A stretch of 9,405 nt of DNA. Origin: Bacillaceae bacterium. Lineage in GTDB: Bacteria; Bacillota; Bacilli; Bacillales; Amphibacillaceae. How positions within the stretch are numbered: position 1 is the first letter of the stretch; every line of letters begins with the position of its first letter. The translations under genes and the position numbers were made by a program. Below, one piece after another: positions 1-7,192 of this stretch. The stretch covers positions 1 through 9,405 of the forward strand of contig JASLIE010000214.1 in the NCBI GenBank assembly GCA_030152985.1, given 5' to 3'. Under the pieces are notes generated by a model, which worked only from the letters and a program-made list of their open reading frames with translations, did no database searches and was not told where the DNA came from.

Positions 1-790
1 AAGTGGTGAAGTTGAATTTGATGGTCGTGACTTACTTGCTCTCAGTCAAAGCGAAATGCGTAAAGTACGCAAAGACTTACAAGTCATTTTCCAAGATCCT
101 TTTGGTTCACTTAACCCACGTCAAACAGTAAGACAAATTTTAAGTGAAGCCATTGACATTCAAAATACACTAGCTAAGAATGAACGCGAAGCACATATTT
201 TAAACTTAATGAAAACTGTTGGATTAAATGAGCAGCAAATTGACCGCTTCCCGCACGAATTTTCTGGCGGACAACGTCAACGTGTTGGGATTGCACGCGC
301 CCTCTCAGTTGATCCAAAACTCATCATTGCAGATGAAGCTGTATCTGCACTAGACGTTTCAATTCAAGCACAAGTGATTAACTTACTTAAAAAGTTACAA
401 AGAGATTTCAACTTAACTTACCTCTTTATCTCGCATGACCTTGGTGTCGTTCGTCATATCTCAGACCGGATTATCGTCATGTATCTTGGTAAGATTGTTG
501 AAATTGCAAATAAAAAAGACTTATTTGATTCACCACAGCATCCTTATACAAAGTCACTTCTTTCAGCGATCCCGACAATTGATCCTGAAAAAAGAAAGGA
601 CCGGATCATATTAAAAGGTGACGTACCCTCACCTATTGATCCACCACAAGGCTGTCGTTTCCATACACGCTGTCCATTTGCTACGGACATTTGTAAAACA
701 AAAGAGCCTGAATTACGAGAGATTGACGGCTTTACAAATGAAGGTCAGCAAGTCGCTTGTCACCGTGTTGAAGAAATTAAGGATTTATAA
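1..790 (+). CDS. Oligopeptide/dipeptide ABC transporter ATP-binding protein, OppF/AppF type (5' end missing)
   Basis: This is the cytoplasmic ATPase subunit of a peptide importer; it powers uptake together with a second ATPase (OppD type), two permeases and a binding protein, presumably encoded upstream. The frame is open from base 2, so the start and the Walker A motif lie outside the window. Visible in order are the Q-loop (IFQDPFGSLNPR), the ABC signature (FSGGQRQRVGIARAL), Walker B (LIIADEAVSALD), the H-loop (ISHDLGVVRHISD) and the C-terminal oligopeptide-transporter extension (HPYTKSLLSAIP). The tail has a cysteine cluster (GCRFHTRCPFATDIC and a later ACH) typical of Opp/Dpp ATPases. Walker B carries DEAVSALD where I would expect DEPVSALD more often; this is a mild variant. 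The first internal Met, at 56, lies after the Walker A region and is not the true start. The OppF/AppF class is clear from the LNPRQ and HPYT motifs, but the exact substrate cannot be told. A terminator follows immediately. Confidence 0.93.
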   Translation, partial: SGEVEFDGRDLLALSQSEMRKVRKDLQVIFQDPFGSLNPRQTVRQILSEAIDIQNTLAKNEREAHILNLMKTVGLNEQQIDRFPHEFSGGQRQRVGIARALSVDPKLIIADEAVSALDVSIQAQVINLLKKLQRDFNLTYLFISHDLGVVRHISDRIIVMYLGKIVEIANKKDLFDSPQHPYTKSLLSAIPTIDPEKRKDRIILKGDVPSPIDPPQGCRFHTRCPFATDICKTKEPELREIDGFTNEGQQVACHRVEEIKDL

Positions 791-796
791 ACTTAT

Positions 797-827
797 AACT
801 AGGGAGTCTTCCCTAGTTATTTTTATT
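797..827 (+). terminator. Rho-independent terminator after the oppF-like gene
   Basis: A 9-bp perfect stem, AACTAGGGA (797-805) with TCCCTAGTT (810-818), closes a 4-nt loop and is followed by a T-rich tract to 827. It begins 7 bases after the stop codon and separates the peptide-transporter operon from the trp leader promoter just downstream. Confidence 0.88.
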
Positions 828-833
828 TAGGAG

Positions 834-862
834 TTGACTTAATTTTTAGAATACATTATAGT
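834..862 (+). promoter_or_regulatory. Sigma-A-type promoter for the trp leader and operon
   Basis: The -35 box is TTGACT (834-839) and the -10 box TATAGT (857-862), with an ideal 17-bp spacer; each box differs from consensus at one base. Transcription would start near 869, shortly before the first T-box stem I. No comparable promoter is visible in the short linker between the two T-boxes, so this promoter probably serves both riboswitches and trpEDCFBA. Confidence 0.78.
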
Positions 863-869
863 AGGTGTT

Positions 870-1134
870 AATAGAGAAATGCGAAGATAAAAGAGTAAGT
901 AGTTAATCATCCTCATTTCAAGAGAGCTAGTGGGGCTGCGAACTAGTAATGACTGATTAATGAATGGGCTTTTTAGCAGAAGGACTGAAGACTTGAGTAG
1001 GTCTTTTCCGGTTTCATACACCGTTAGTTGGTATGAGCAGATGATAGTCTGTTACACAAGTTGGGTTTATTTTATAAACCAATAAAGGTGGTACCGCGAA
1101 TTCCTCGTCCTTTTGGGTGAAGGATTTTTTTGTG
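870..1134 (+). promoter_or_regulatory. T-box riboswitch 1 (tRNA-Trp responsive)
   Basis: This is a leader RNA that binds tRNA-Trp and, when the tRNA is uncharged, favours an antiterminator over a terminator. The signature T-box sequence AGGTGGTACCGCG is at 1086-1098. Stem I can be traced: AAAAG 889-893 with CTTTT 969-973, TTAATCA 903-909 with TGATTAA 954-960, and a distal arm CTAGT 927-931 with ACTAG 942-946 carrying the usual AGAGAG bulge at 921-926. The specifier loop on the 3' side holds GAA-UGG, with UGG (Trp codon) at 965-967. A stem III-like hairpin (TTGG/CCAA plus TTTAT/ATAAA with one bulged G) occupies 1061-1082, just before the T-box. The acceptor-binding bulge reads UGGU. Antiterminator pairing of AAAGG (1084-1088) with CCTTT (1109-1113) would exclude the terminator that follows. 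Functional assignment rests on the well-established T-box family; the Trp specificity is read from the UGG specifier and the downstream genes. Confidence 0.93.
1107..1132 (+). terminator. Attenuator hairpin of T-box 1
   Basis: TCCTT (1108-1112) pairs with AAGGA (1120-1124), extendable by G-T wobbles on both sides to about 7 bp, followed by a run of seven T (1125-1131). The stem is short compared with the second attenuator. Its 5' arm overlaps the strand needed for the T-box antiterminator, as expected for this riboswitch class. Confidence 0.75.
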
Positions 1135-1159
1135 TTTAAAATTAAATAAACAACGCAGT

Positions 1160-1422
1160 GCGTAAGAGAAGTAAGATTCACATGTTCAGCGATTTAGGGA
1201 GGGTGTGAGCCTAATAAACGAATCTGAAATGGACTTACAAGTGGTCTTTCCGATCATGTAGGAAAGAACGAATTTGTCTCTCGTTAGCGAGACAAGAATA
1301 TCAGGATTAACTCGTATTCTAACTAAGGGTCTAGCAAAAGCTATTCACTTCGAGGTGGCACCGCGGATTTATAAATTCGTCCTCTACTCACATACTTATG
1401 TGGGTAGGGGATTTTTTATTTT
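1160..1422 (+). promoter_or_regulatory. T-box riboswitch 2 (tRNA-Trp responsive), in tandem with T-box 1
   Basis: This is a second, independent tRNA-sensing leader directly before trpE. The T-box sequence AGGTGGCACCGCG is at 1353-1365. Stem I is supported by GTAAG (1171-1175) with CTTAC (1234-1238) and GATTC (1175-1179) with GAATC (1220-1224), leaving a specifier loop at about 1225-1233 that contains UGG (1230-1232), a Trp codon. Further helices fit the family layout: CTTTCC 1246-1251 with GGAAAG 1261-1266, TTGTCTC/GAGACAA, GAATA 1296-1300 with TATTC 1315-1319, and a small stem III-like TAGC-AAAA-GCTA hairpin at 1332-1343. The acceptor-binding bulge reads UGGC, so its last base can pair with a G discriminator base. 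Sequence similarity to T-box 1 is low outside the conserved blocks, so this is not a recent duplication. Confidence 0.92.
1380..1421 (+). terminator. Attenuator hairpin of T-box 2
   Basis: A 13-bp uninterrupted stem (1380-1392 with 1399-1411, including two G-T wobbles) closes a 6-nt loop and is followed by TTTTTTATTTT. It is much stronger than the first attenuator and ends just before the trpE ribosome binding site, so control is by premature termination rather than by hiding the ribosome binding site. Confidence 0.9.
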
Positions 1423-1439
1423 AAGAGAGGATGATTGAC

Positions 1440-2801
1440 ATGCACTTTTACTCAGAAAGCTTAAACGGCGATACTTATACACCTATTACACTCTTTCACG
1501 CAATCGAAGGAAAAAATAAAGCACTGCTTGAGAGTTCTTTCGTACACGAGACAAAAGGACGTTTTTCCTTCATTGCCTTCGATCCTTTTGAAGAAATTAA
1601 AGAAGTAAATGGCCAGTGTCGTCACTATAACTTTGAAACAAACAAAGAAACTGACTATCCTCATTCAGTGACCCATTACCTAAAGCATCAATTACCAAAG
1701 TTAGACTTTGACCTAGAACTTCCCTTTTATGGTGGAGCTATCGGTTTTATTGGCTTTGATAGTTGCTTAAATCACTATGAGATTCAGACAGAACAAGAAA
1801 AAAAGATTCAAATACCAGACAGTCACTTTATGATTTATAAGCAACTCATCGTCTATGAACACAAAACAGAAAAAATTCACCTGATTGCACTTGATGCGAA
1901 ATCCGTTCCAAAAACAAAGTTACAAAAAAGGGTGAGTAAACTCAAAGAAACACTCCTTCAAGGAAAGGACCTTGCAGCACCTAAAACTTTGGCAATTCAC
2001 TTTAAGCCTAGCCTAAAAAAAGAGGCTTTCAAAGAAAAGTTACAAAAAGGACTTGATTTTGTTTTAGCAGGTGAGGTTGAACAAATTGTTATTTCACAGC
2101 ATCTGGTCGCAAAACTAACTGATCCTTTTGATTATTACCGTCACTTACGTGTAGCTAATCCATCGCCTTATATGTTTTATCTCGACTTTGGAGATTACCT
2201 GATTATTGGTGCTTCGCCTGAAAGTCTGATTGAAGTAAGTCAGCAAAAGCTAATGACCAACCCAATTGCAGGTACACGTCCACGTGGTGCAAACGAATTA
2301 GAAGATAAGCGATTACAAGAAGAGCTTCTGACAGATAAAAAAGAGTTAGCCGAACACGATATGCTCGTCGAACTCAGTAAACAAGATTTACTTAAAGTAT
2401 GCGAGTCTGATTCCATCTCGGTACCCATTAACAAAAGATTAGAATTTTTTGAGCATGTCATGCACTTAACTTCACAAGTTCACGGAAAACTAAAACCAAA
2501 TCTCACTGGAATCGACGTTCTAGACAGTGCGCTACCTGCCGGAACCGTCTCAGGTTCTCCGCGGCAAAGAGCCCTCGAATTAATCACAGAAATCGAAGAT
2601 GATAAACGTCACTTTTACGCAGGTGCTGTTGGTTACATTAGTTTTACTGGGGATTTAAATTTAGCCATTTCAATTCGCTCTCTTGTTGTTCAAAATGGCT
2701 TTGCTCATCTTTATGCTGGCGCTGGCATTGTTAAAGATTCAGATATTGAAAGTGAATATCAAGAAACCTTACACAAGGCAAGATCACTAACAGATATATA
2801 G
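1440..2801 (+). CDS. trpE: Anthranilate synthase component I
   Basis: This cytoplasmic enzyme converts chorismate and ammonia (from a glutaminase partner) to anthranilate, the first committed step to tryptophan. The N-terminal domain holds LLESS (residues 29-33), the site associated with tryptophan feedback inhibition in this family. The C-terminal chorismate-binding domain shows PIAGTRPRG (275-283), LPAGTVSGSP (365-374), GAVGYISFTGDLNLAISIRS and AGAGIV (426-431) with a following EYQET. I chose ATG 1440 because the ribosome binding site AGAGAGG (1424-1430) leaves 9 nt before it; the in-frame ATG at 1431 touches that site and would add only MID. The protein is about 453 residues, normal to slightly short, with no fused TrpG domain. 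The helix after the conserved His reads HDMLVELSKQDL (306-317) where the family usually has H.MLVDLARND, a noticeable divergence. A para-aminobenzoate synthase (PabB) is the main alternative, but the LLESS motif and operon context make TrpE the far better reading. Confidence 0.95.
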   Translation: MHFYSESLNGDTYTPITLFHAIEGKNKALLESSFVHETKGRFSFIAFDPFEEIKEVNGQCRHYNFETNKETDYPHSVTHYLKHQLPKLDFDLELPFYGGAIGFIGFDSCLNHYEIQTEQEKKIQIPDSHFMIYKQLIVYEHKTEKIHLIALDAKSVPKTKLQKRVSKLKETLLQGKDLAAPKTLAIHFKPSLKKEAFKEKLQKGLDFVLAGEVEQIVISQHLVAKLTDPFDYYRHLRVANPSPYMFYLDFGDYLIIGASPESLIEVSQQKLMTNPIAGTRPRGANELEDKRLQEELLTDKKELAEHDMLVELSKQDLLKVCESDSISVPINKRLEFFEHVMHLTSQVHGKLKPNLTGIDVLDSALPAGTVSGSPRQRALELITEIEDDKRHFYAGAVGYISFTGDLNLAISIRSLVVQNGFAHLYAGAGIVKDSDIESEYQETLHKARSLTDI

Positions 2802-2820
2802 AAGAGAAAGGAACTGATTT

Positions 2821-3849
2821 ATGATGAAAGCTTATCTTATTAAATTGATGAACAAAGAAGATTTGACTGAAGACGAAGCAAGGCAAGCGGTGAATCGATG
2901 CTTAGAACAAGATGTTACCAATACCGAAATGGGCGCCTTCTTAAGTGCCCTAAAAACAAAAGGAGAGACTGCTGAGGAAATGGCCGGTATCACTGAAGCT
3001 GTACGTCAAGCCTCTTCTTATCAAAATATTCGTATCCCTAATCTTATTGATAATTGCGGGACGGGTGGCGATCAATCAAATAGCTTCAATATAAGTACGA
3101 GCGCTGCTTTTGTCATTGCAGCAAGTGGAGTTAAGCTCGCTAAGCACGGTAACCGAAGCATCTCAAGTAAAACAGGCAGTGCCGATTTGCTTGAAGAACT
3201 CGGAATTGCACTTGATTTTACGCCTAAAGAAGTTACCGAATTACTTGAAAAAGAAAATCTGGCCTTCTTATTCGCACCACATATTCACTCAAGCTTAAAA
3301 GGATTTATTAAAACACGTTCTGAGCTTGGCGTTCCAACTGTCTTTAACCTGATTGGCCCACTGACAAATCCACTTGATTTAGACACACAACTTCTAGGTG
3401 TTTACCGCCGGGATATGTTGCTTACACTGGGTGAAACCTTAAAAAAACTTGGACGTAAACGGGCTGTTCTTGTTAATGGTGCTGGCTATATGGATGAAGC
3501 TTCTCTACAAGGAGATAATCATTTAGTCATTTTAGAAGAGGGGAAACTCACTGAAAAGAAACTTCACCCTCATGATGTTGGTCTAGATATTTACGATAAC
3601 CAAGCTATCTTAGGTGGCGATGCGAAAGAAAATAAAGCCATCCTCTACTCTGTTTTAAATAATGAAAAAAGTGCCTACCTCGACACAGTTTTATTAAATG
3701 CAGGGCTTGCACTCTTTGCAAATGGTAAAGTCAATACGATCCAAGCTGGAGTTGAGCTAGCAAGAGAAAGCATCGCCTCTGGTAAAGCACTGGATAAATT
3801 AAATGCCTTAATTAACTATAGCAAAAGTCGAATGGAGCGAGTAAAATGA
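2821..3849 (+). CDS. trpD: Anthranilate phosphoribosyltransferase
   Basis: This enzyme transfers the phosphoribosyl group of PRPP to anthranilate, giving N-(5'-phosphoribosyl)anthranilate, the second step of the pathway. The all-helical N-terminal region carries the expected EDEARQAVN...GAFLSALKTKGET pattern. The PRPP-binding glycine-rich loop GTGGD is at residues 80-84, followed by NSFNISTSAAFVIAASG, KHGNRSIS (108-115) and the anthranilate-site region RSELGVPTVFNLIGPLTNP beginning at Arg166. The length of 342 residues matches the family. The ribosome binding site AGAAAGGA (2805-2812) lies 8 nt before ATG 2821; a second ATG immediately follows and is a less well-spaced alternative. It starts 19 nt after trpE and its TGA stop overlaps the trpC start in an ATGA arrangement, which suggests translational coupling. 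It is a stand-alone TrpD, with no glutaminase domain fused to it. Confidence 0.97.
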   Translation: MMKAYLIKLMNKEDLTEDEARQAVNRCLEQDVTNTEMGAFLSALKTKGETAEEMAGITEAVRQASSYQNIRIPNLIDNCGTGGDQSNSFNISTSAAFVIAASGVKLAKHGNRSISSKTGSADLLEELGIALDFTPKEVTELLEKENLAFLFAPHIHSSLKGFIKTRSELGVPTVFNLIGPLTNPLDLDTQLLGVYRRDMLLTLGETLKKLGRKRAVLVNGAGYMDEASLQGDNHLVILEEGKLTEKKLHPHDVGLDIYDNQAILGGDAKENKAILYSVLNNEKSAYLDTVLLNAGLALFANGKVNTIQAGVELARESIASGKALDKLNALINYSKSRMERVK

Positions 3850-4616
3850 CAATTTTAAATCAAATTATTGAGACTAAAAAAGAGGAAATAAAACAATTAA
3901 AGGCAATCTCCTTAAAAAAGCGCGACGTCATCTCATTTGAAAAAACACTTTCAGACGAAAAAATGAATATTATCGCAGAAATCAAACGGGCTTCACCTTC
4001 TAAAGGTTTGATTAATAAAGATGTTGATATCCTTAAACAAGCAAGCGCCTACCAAAAAAATGGTGTTCAAGCCATTTCTGTTTTAACCGATGAAAGCTAT
4101 TTTAAAGGGTCTTTAGATGACTTAAAAGAAGTTAGACAAGCTGTATCACTTCCCCTACTTTGCAAAGATTTTATTATAAGTCCAATTCAAATTGACTATG
4201 CTTATGATGCAGGAGCAGATATTATTTTATTAATTGCCGCAGCCTTAAACGATCAAGAATTAAGAGAACTGAGCTTATATGCTAAACAACTTGAACTTGA
4301 AATCTTGTATGAGGTTCACACACAAAGTGAACTTGAGCGTGTTTTAAAATTAAAACCAACTTTTATTGGAATTAATAATCGTGATTTAAAAAGCTTTTCT
4401 GTCGACTTAAACACAACAAAAAAACTTGCAAAAGAGCTGAAAGATCTCGATGTGTACATTGTCAGTGAAAGTGGGATTAAAGATGAAAGTGACGTCAAAA
4501 CAGTTGCCCAAGCAGGGGCTCATGTTATTTTAGTCGGCGAAACTTTAATGAAATCAAGTGATTTAGCTCAAACAATTCAAAGCTTTAAGCAAGGATTAAA
4601 CGATGACAAAGGTTAA
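3846..4616 (+). CDS. trpC: Indole-3-glycerol phosphate synthase
   Basis: This TIM-barrel enzyme closes the indole ring, turning carboxyphenylamino-deoxyribulose phosphate into indole-3-glycerol phosphate with loss of CO2 and water. The known catalytic set can be located: Glu45 and Lys47 in EIKRASPSKG, Ser50, the general-acid Lys107 in CKDF, Glu156 in YEVHT, Asn177 in INNRDL, and the phosphate-binding Glu208-Ser209 in VSESGI, with VGETLM near the end. The length of 256 residues is standard for a monofunctional TrpC; TrpF is a separate gene, unlike the fused enteric protein. The start ATG overlaps the trpD stop by 4 nt, with GGAGCGAG upstream at about 3834-3841 as ribosome binding site. Its 3' end overlaps the trpF start by 14 nt. 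Confidence 0.97.
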   Translation: MTILNQIIETKKEEIKQLKAISLKKRDVISFEKTLSDEKMNIIAEIKRASPSKGLINKDVDILKQASAYQKNGVQAISVLTDESYFKGSLDDLKEVRQAVSLPLLCKDFIISPIQIDYAYDAGADIILLIAAALNDQELRELSLYAKQLELEILYEVHTQSELERVLKLKPTFIGINNRDLKSFSVDLNTTKKLAKELKDLDVYIVSESGIKDESDVKTVAQAGAHVILVGETLMKSSDLAQTIQSFKQGLNDDKG

Positions 4617-5190
4617 AATTTGTGGCCTTCAAAAGCCTGAAGACGCTTATTTCACTGACCAAATGGGGGCTGACTATATCGGCTTTGTCTTTGCTGAAAG
4701 TAGCAGGCAAGTTTCTATCCCCCAAGCACGAGCTATGAGGAAAGAAATTAAACATGCAAAAGTTGTCGGCGTCTTTGTTAATGCCAATCAAAGTTTGATT
4801 AAATCGATTTATCAAGCTGTCGAACTTGATTATGTCCAACTTCATGGTGATGAATCACAACATTATATACAAAGGCTTGACCTCCCGATGATTAAAGCAA
4901 TAGAAAGTACTCAAACTTTTTATCAGTCGTCTGCTGACTTTATTTTAGTTGATAGTCCAAGAGCTCAGTATTATGGCGGTTCAGGTCAAAGCTTTGATTG
5001 GACTCAGCTTGACCCTTCACTCAAGCGAGATCATTTATTTTTAGCTGGTGGACTTGATTCAGAAAATGTTAAAGAAGCTATCGAAATTGTTCGACCTTAT
5101 GCGGTTGATGTATCAAGTGGAGTCGAAATAAATGGTGTTAAAAATCAAGACTTAATAAAAAAATTCATTCAAAAGGTTAAAGGTGATTAG
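4603..5190 (+). CDS. trpF: Phosphoribosylanthranilate isomerase
   Basis: This enzyme performs the Amadori rearrangement of phosphoribosylanthranilate to carboxyphenylamino-deoxyribulose phosphate, the step between TrpD and TrpC. The N-terminal VKICG places the catalytic general-base cysteine at Cys7, as in characterised TrpF proteins. Further motifs are [30 protein letters not shown], the general-acid Asp117 in [24 protein letters not shown] and the phosphate-binding VDVSSGVE near the C-terminus. The length of 195 residues is typical of a compact monofunctional TrpF. It starts inside the last codons of trpC (14-nt overlap), so it is probably translationally coupled. Confidence 0.96.
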   Translation: MTKVKICGLQKPEDAYFTDQMGADYIGFVFAESSRQVSIPQARAMRKEIKHAKVVGVFVNANQSLIKSIYQAVELDYVQLHGDESQHYIQRLDLPMIKAIESTQTFYQSSADFILVDSPRAQYYGGSGQSFDWTQLDPSLKRDHLFLAGGLDSENVKEAIEIVRPYAVDVSSGVEINGVKNQDLIKKFIQKVKGD

Positions 5191-5191
5191 G

Positions 5192-6373
5192 ATGCTAAAC
5201 AAAGGAAAATTCTCACAATTCGGTGGACAGTTTGTTCCCGAATTGCTCATGCCCGCTTTAGATGAACTCGAAAGAGCCTACTTAAACTATAAAGATGACC
5301 CTAAGTTTCAAGAAGAACTCAATGCTTATTTAACTGATTATGTCGGACGCGAAACCCCTCTTTATCACGCTAAAAACTTAAGCGAAATGCTCGAAACTCA
5401 AATTTATTTAAAGCGTGAAGACTTAAATCATACAGGGGCACATAAAATCAATAACGCACTGGCTCAAACATTGCTTGCTAAGAAAATGGGAAAAGAAAAA
5501 GTAATCGCTGAAACCGGAGCAGGTCAGCATGGTGTCGCAACAGCTACTGCTTGTGCCTTACTTGGTTTAGACTGTCTTGTTTTCATGGGAGAGTTAGATG
5601 TGAAAAGACAGGCGCTTAATGTTTTTCGTATGGAGCTCCTTGGCGCAAAAGTCGTCAGTGTCAAACAAGGGACTGGTACCTTAAAAGATGCAGTCAATGA
5701 AGCTTTAAGATATTGGGTCGCTCATGTTGAGGACACTCACTATGTGATTGGATCTGTTGTTGGACCACATCCCTTCCCGACAATTGTTCGCGATTTTCAA
5801 AGCATTATCGGAAAAGAAACAAAAGAACAGTTCCTTAAATTAAATGACACACTTCCCGATGCACTTGTTGCAGCAGTCGGTGGCGGAAGTAATGCCATTG
5901 GAATGTTTCACCCTTTTTTAAATGACCCTGTAAAAATGTTCGGTGTCGAAGCAGGTGGTCACGGGCTTGAAACAAATAAACATTCAGCCGCACTCCAAAC
6001 TGGAAAAGATGGTATCCTTCACGGCACACTGACCAAACTCATGCAAGATCAAGATGGACAAATCCTTCAAGCAACGAGTATCTCAGCTGGACTTGACTAT
6101 CCTGCTGTTGGTCCTGAACACAGTTACTTACATGAAAGTAAACGTGTTACTTATACAACGATTACTGATCAAGAAGCGCTCAAAGCTTTTCAACTTTTGT
6201 CTGAGAAAGAAGGAATTATTCCAGCATTAGAGAGTGCGCATGCACTTGCTTTTGCTTTAAAGTTAGCTGAAACAATGCAAATTGATCAATCTATTGTAGT
6301 GAATCTTTCTGGACGTGGTGATAAGGATGTTGCACAAGTAAGGGATATTTTAAGGGGTGAGCTAGATGAGTAA
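5192..6373 (+). CDS. trpB: Tryptophan synthase beta subunit
   Basis: This PLP enzyme condenses indole, channelled from TrpA, with L-serine to make L-tryptophan in an alpha2-beta2 complex. The PLP-binding lysine is Lys85 in [11 protein letters not shown], the catalytic glutamate is Glu107 in AETGAGQHG, and the cofactor phosphate loop GGGSN is at residues 230-234. The C-terminal LSGRGDKD motif is also present, as is the N-terminal [18 protein letters not shown]. The length is 393 residues, standard for TrpB1. I prefer ATG 5192 because AAAGGTGA (5179-5186) lies 5 nt before it; an in-frame GTG at 5183 inside that ribosome binding site would add only three residues. The gene begins 1 nt after the trpF stop and overlaps trpA by 8 nt. 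Confidence 0.97.
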   Translation: MLNKGKFSQFGGQFVPELLMPALDELERAYLNYKDDPKFQEELNAYLTDYVGRETPLYHAKNLSEMLETQIYLKREDLNHTGAHKINNALAQTLLAKKMGKEKVIAETGAGQHGVATATACALLGLDCLVFMGELDVKRQALNVFRMELLGAKVVSVKQGTGTLKDAVNEALRYWVAHVEDTHYVIGSVVGPHPFPTIVRDFQSIIGKETKEQFLKLNDTLPDALVAAVGGGSNAIGMFHPFLNDPVKMFGVEAGGHGLETNKHSAALQTGKDGILHGTLTKLMQDQDGQILQATSISAGLDYPAVGPEHSYLHESKRVTYTTITDQEALKAFQLLSEKEGIIPALESAHALAFALKLAETMQIDQSIVVNLSGRGDKDVAQVRDILRGELDE

Positions 6374-7142
6374 AAGCGATTTAGAAAAAGCTATTAAAAC
6401 ACAGAAAAAAAACAAGGAGAAGTTATTTATTCCCTATATCATGGCGGGAGATGGTGGCTTAGCCAAGTTAAAAGAACAAATTGAGTTCCTGGAAAAGTCA
6501 GGTGTCACAGCAATCGAACTGGGCATTCCTTTTTCAGACCCTGTTGCTGATGGACCTATGATTCAAGCAAGTGGTTTACGGGCCCTAAACGCTCAGATTT
6601 CACTGCGGAGTGTGCTTAATTTTTTAGAAGAAACAAAAAATTCGCGCTCTGTCCCAATTATTTTAATGACTTATTTAAATCCAGTCTTTCAGTTCGGAAT
6701 CCAAGCCTTTGCCGAGGCCTGTAAAAAATCAAAGGTCAGTGGTGTCATTATTCCGGATTTACCAATTGAAGAAGAAGGCATGATTTCTAAGGACTTAGAA
6801 GAAGCTCAGATTGCTTTCATTCGTTTAGCGGCCCTGACAAGTTCTAAAGAACGATTAAAAGAAATCGCTCTAAAATCTGATGCTTTTCTTTACGCTGTTG
6901 CAGTCGCAGGAACAACAGGTGCCCTGACTCAGCATGAAGAACGGGTCAACGATTATTTAAGGTTTTTATCTGAAATCAGTCCTGTTCCTGTGCTGGCTGG
7001 ATTTGGTATTTCTTCAACAGAACAAGTCAAGGAAATGAACCAGCTTTGTGATGGGGTCATTGTCGGAAGTGCAATTGTAAAGGCACTCTATGAAAATGAC
7101 TACGCCTTTATTACTGAACTTATTGAAGCAAAGCAGGCTTGA
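6366..7142 (+). CDS. trpA: Tryptophan synthase alpha subunit
   Basis: This TIM-barrel subunit cleaves indole-3-glycerol phosphate to indole and glyceraldehyde-3-phosphate and passes indole to TrpB. The catalytic pair is visible as Glu51 ([10 protein letters not shown]) and Asp62 (VADGP), with the same 11-residue spacing as Glu49/Asp60 of the enteric enzyme. Other family motifs are [45 protein letters not shown] and the phosphate-binding [11 protein letters not shown]. The length is 258 residues, slightly compact but normal. It is the last gene of the operon, begins within the end of trpB, and is followed after a few bases by a strong terminator. Confidence 0.96.
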   Translation: MSKSDLEKAIKTQKKNKEKLFIPYIMAGDGGLAKLKEQIEFLEKSGVTAIELGIPFSDPVADGPMIQASGLRALNAQISLRSVLNFLEETKNSRSVPIILMTYLNPVFQFGIQAFAEACKKSKVSGVIIPDLPIEEEGMISKDLEEAQIAFIRLAALTSSKERLKEIALKSDAFLYAVAVAGTTGALTQHEERVNDYLRFLSEISPVPVLAGFGISSTEQVKEMNQLCDGVIVGSAIVKALYENDYAFITELIEAKQA

Positions 7143-7149
7143 TGAACTA

Positions 7150-7190
7150 AAAAAACTTCGGTTAAATAACCGAAGTTTTTTCTTTAATTA
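7150..7190 (+). terminator. Bidirectional rho-independent terminator between trpA and the convergent small gene
   Basis: A perfect 14-bp inverted repeat (7150-7163 with 7168-7181, 4-nt AAAT loop) has a GC-containing core CTTCGGTT/AACCGAAG, with six A on the left and six T on the right. The T-tract at 7176-7181 serves trpA on the plus strand. The A-tract gives a matching T-tract for the minus-strand gene that stops at 7193, so the hairpin very probably ends both transcripts. Confidence 0.93.
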
Positions 7191-7192
7191 AA

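Noticed and set aside
618..830. Plus-strand 70-codon frame overlapping the end of the oppF-like gene
   Set aside because: It is in another frame of a well-conserved ATPase tail and runs through the terminator hairpin.
839..1021. Open frame of 60 codons on the minus strand within the trp leader
   Set aside because: It lies entirely opposite the promoter and T-box 1, whose conserved RNA structure explains the sequence, and the peptide resembles nothing.
1132..1165. Possible leader peptide or second promoter between the two T-boxes
   Set aside because: Only a five-codon GTG frame is present, without a ribosome binding site, and no paired -35/-10 elements are found in the short linker.
2240..2461. 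Minus-strand 73-codon frame inside trpE
   Set aside because: It is opposite the conserved chorismate-binding domain, and its Ser-rich product is an antisense artefact.
4585..4845. Minus-strand 86-codon frame across the trpC/trpF junction
   Set aside because: It is opposite two confidently identified trp genes and has no ribosome binding site or family features.
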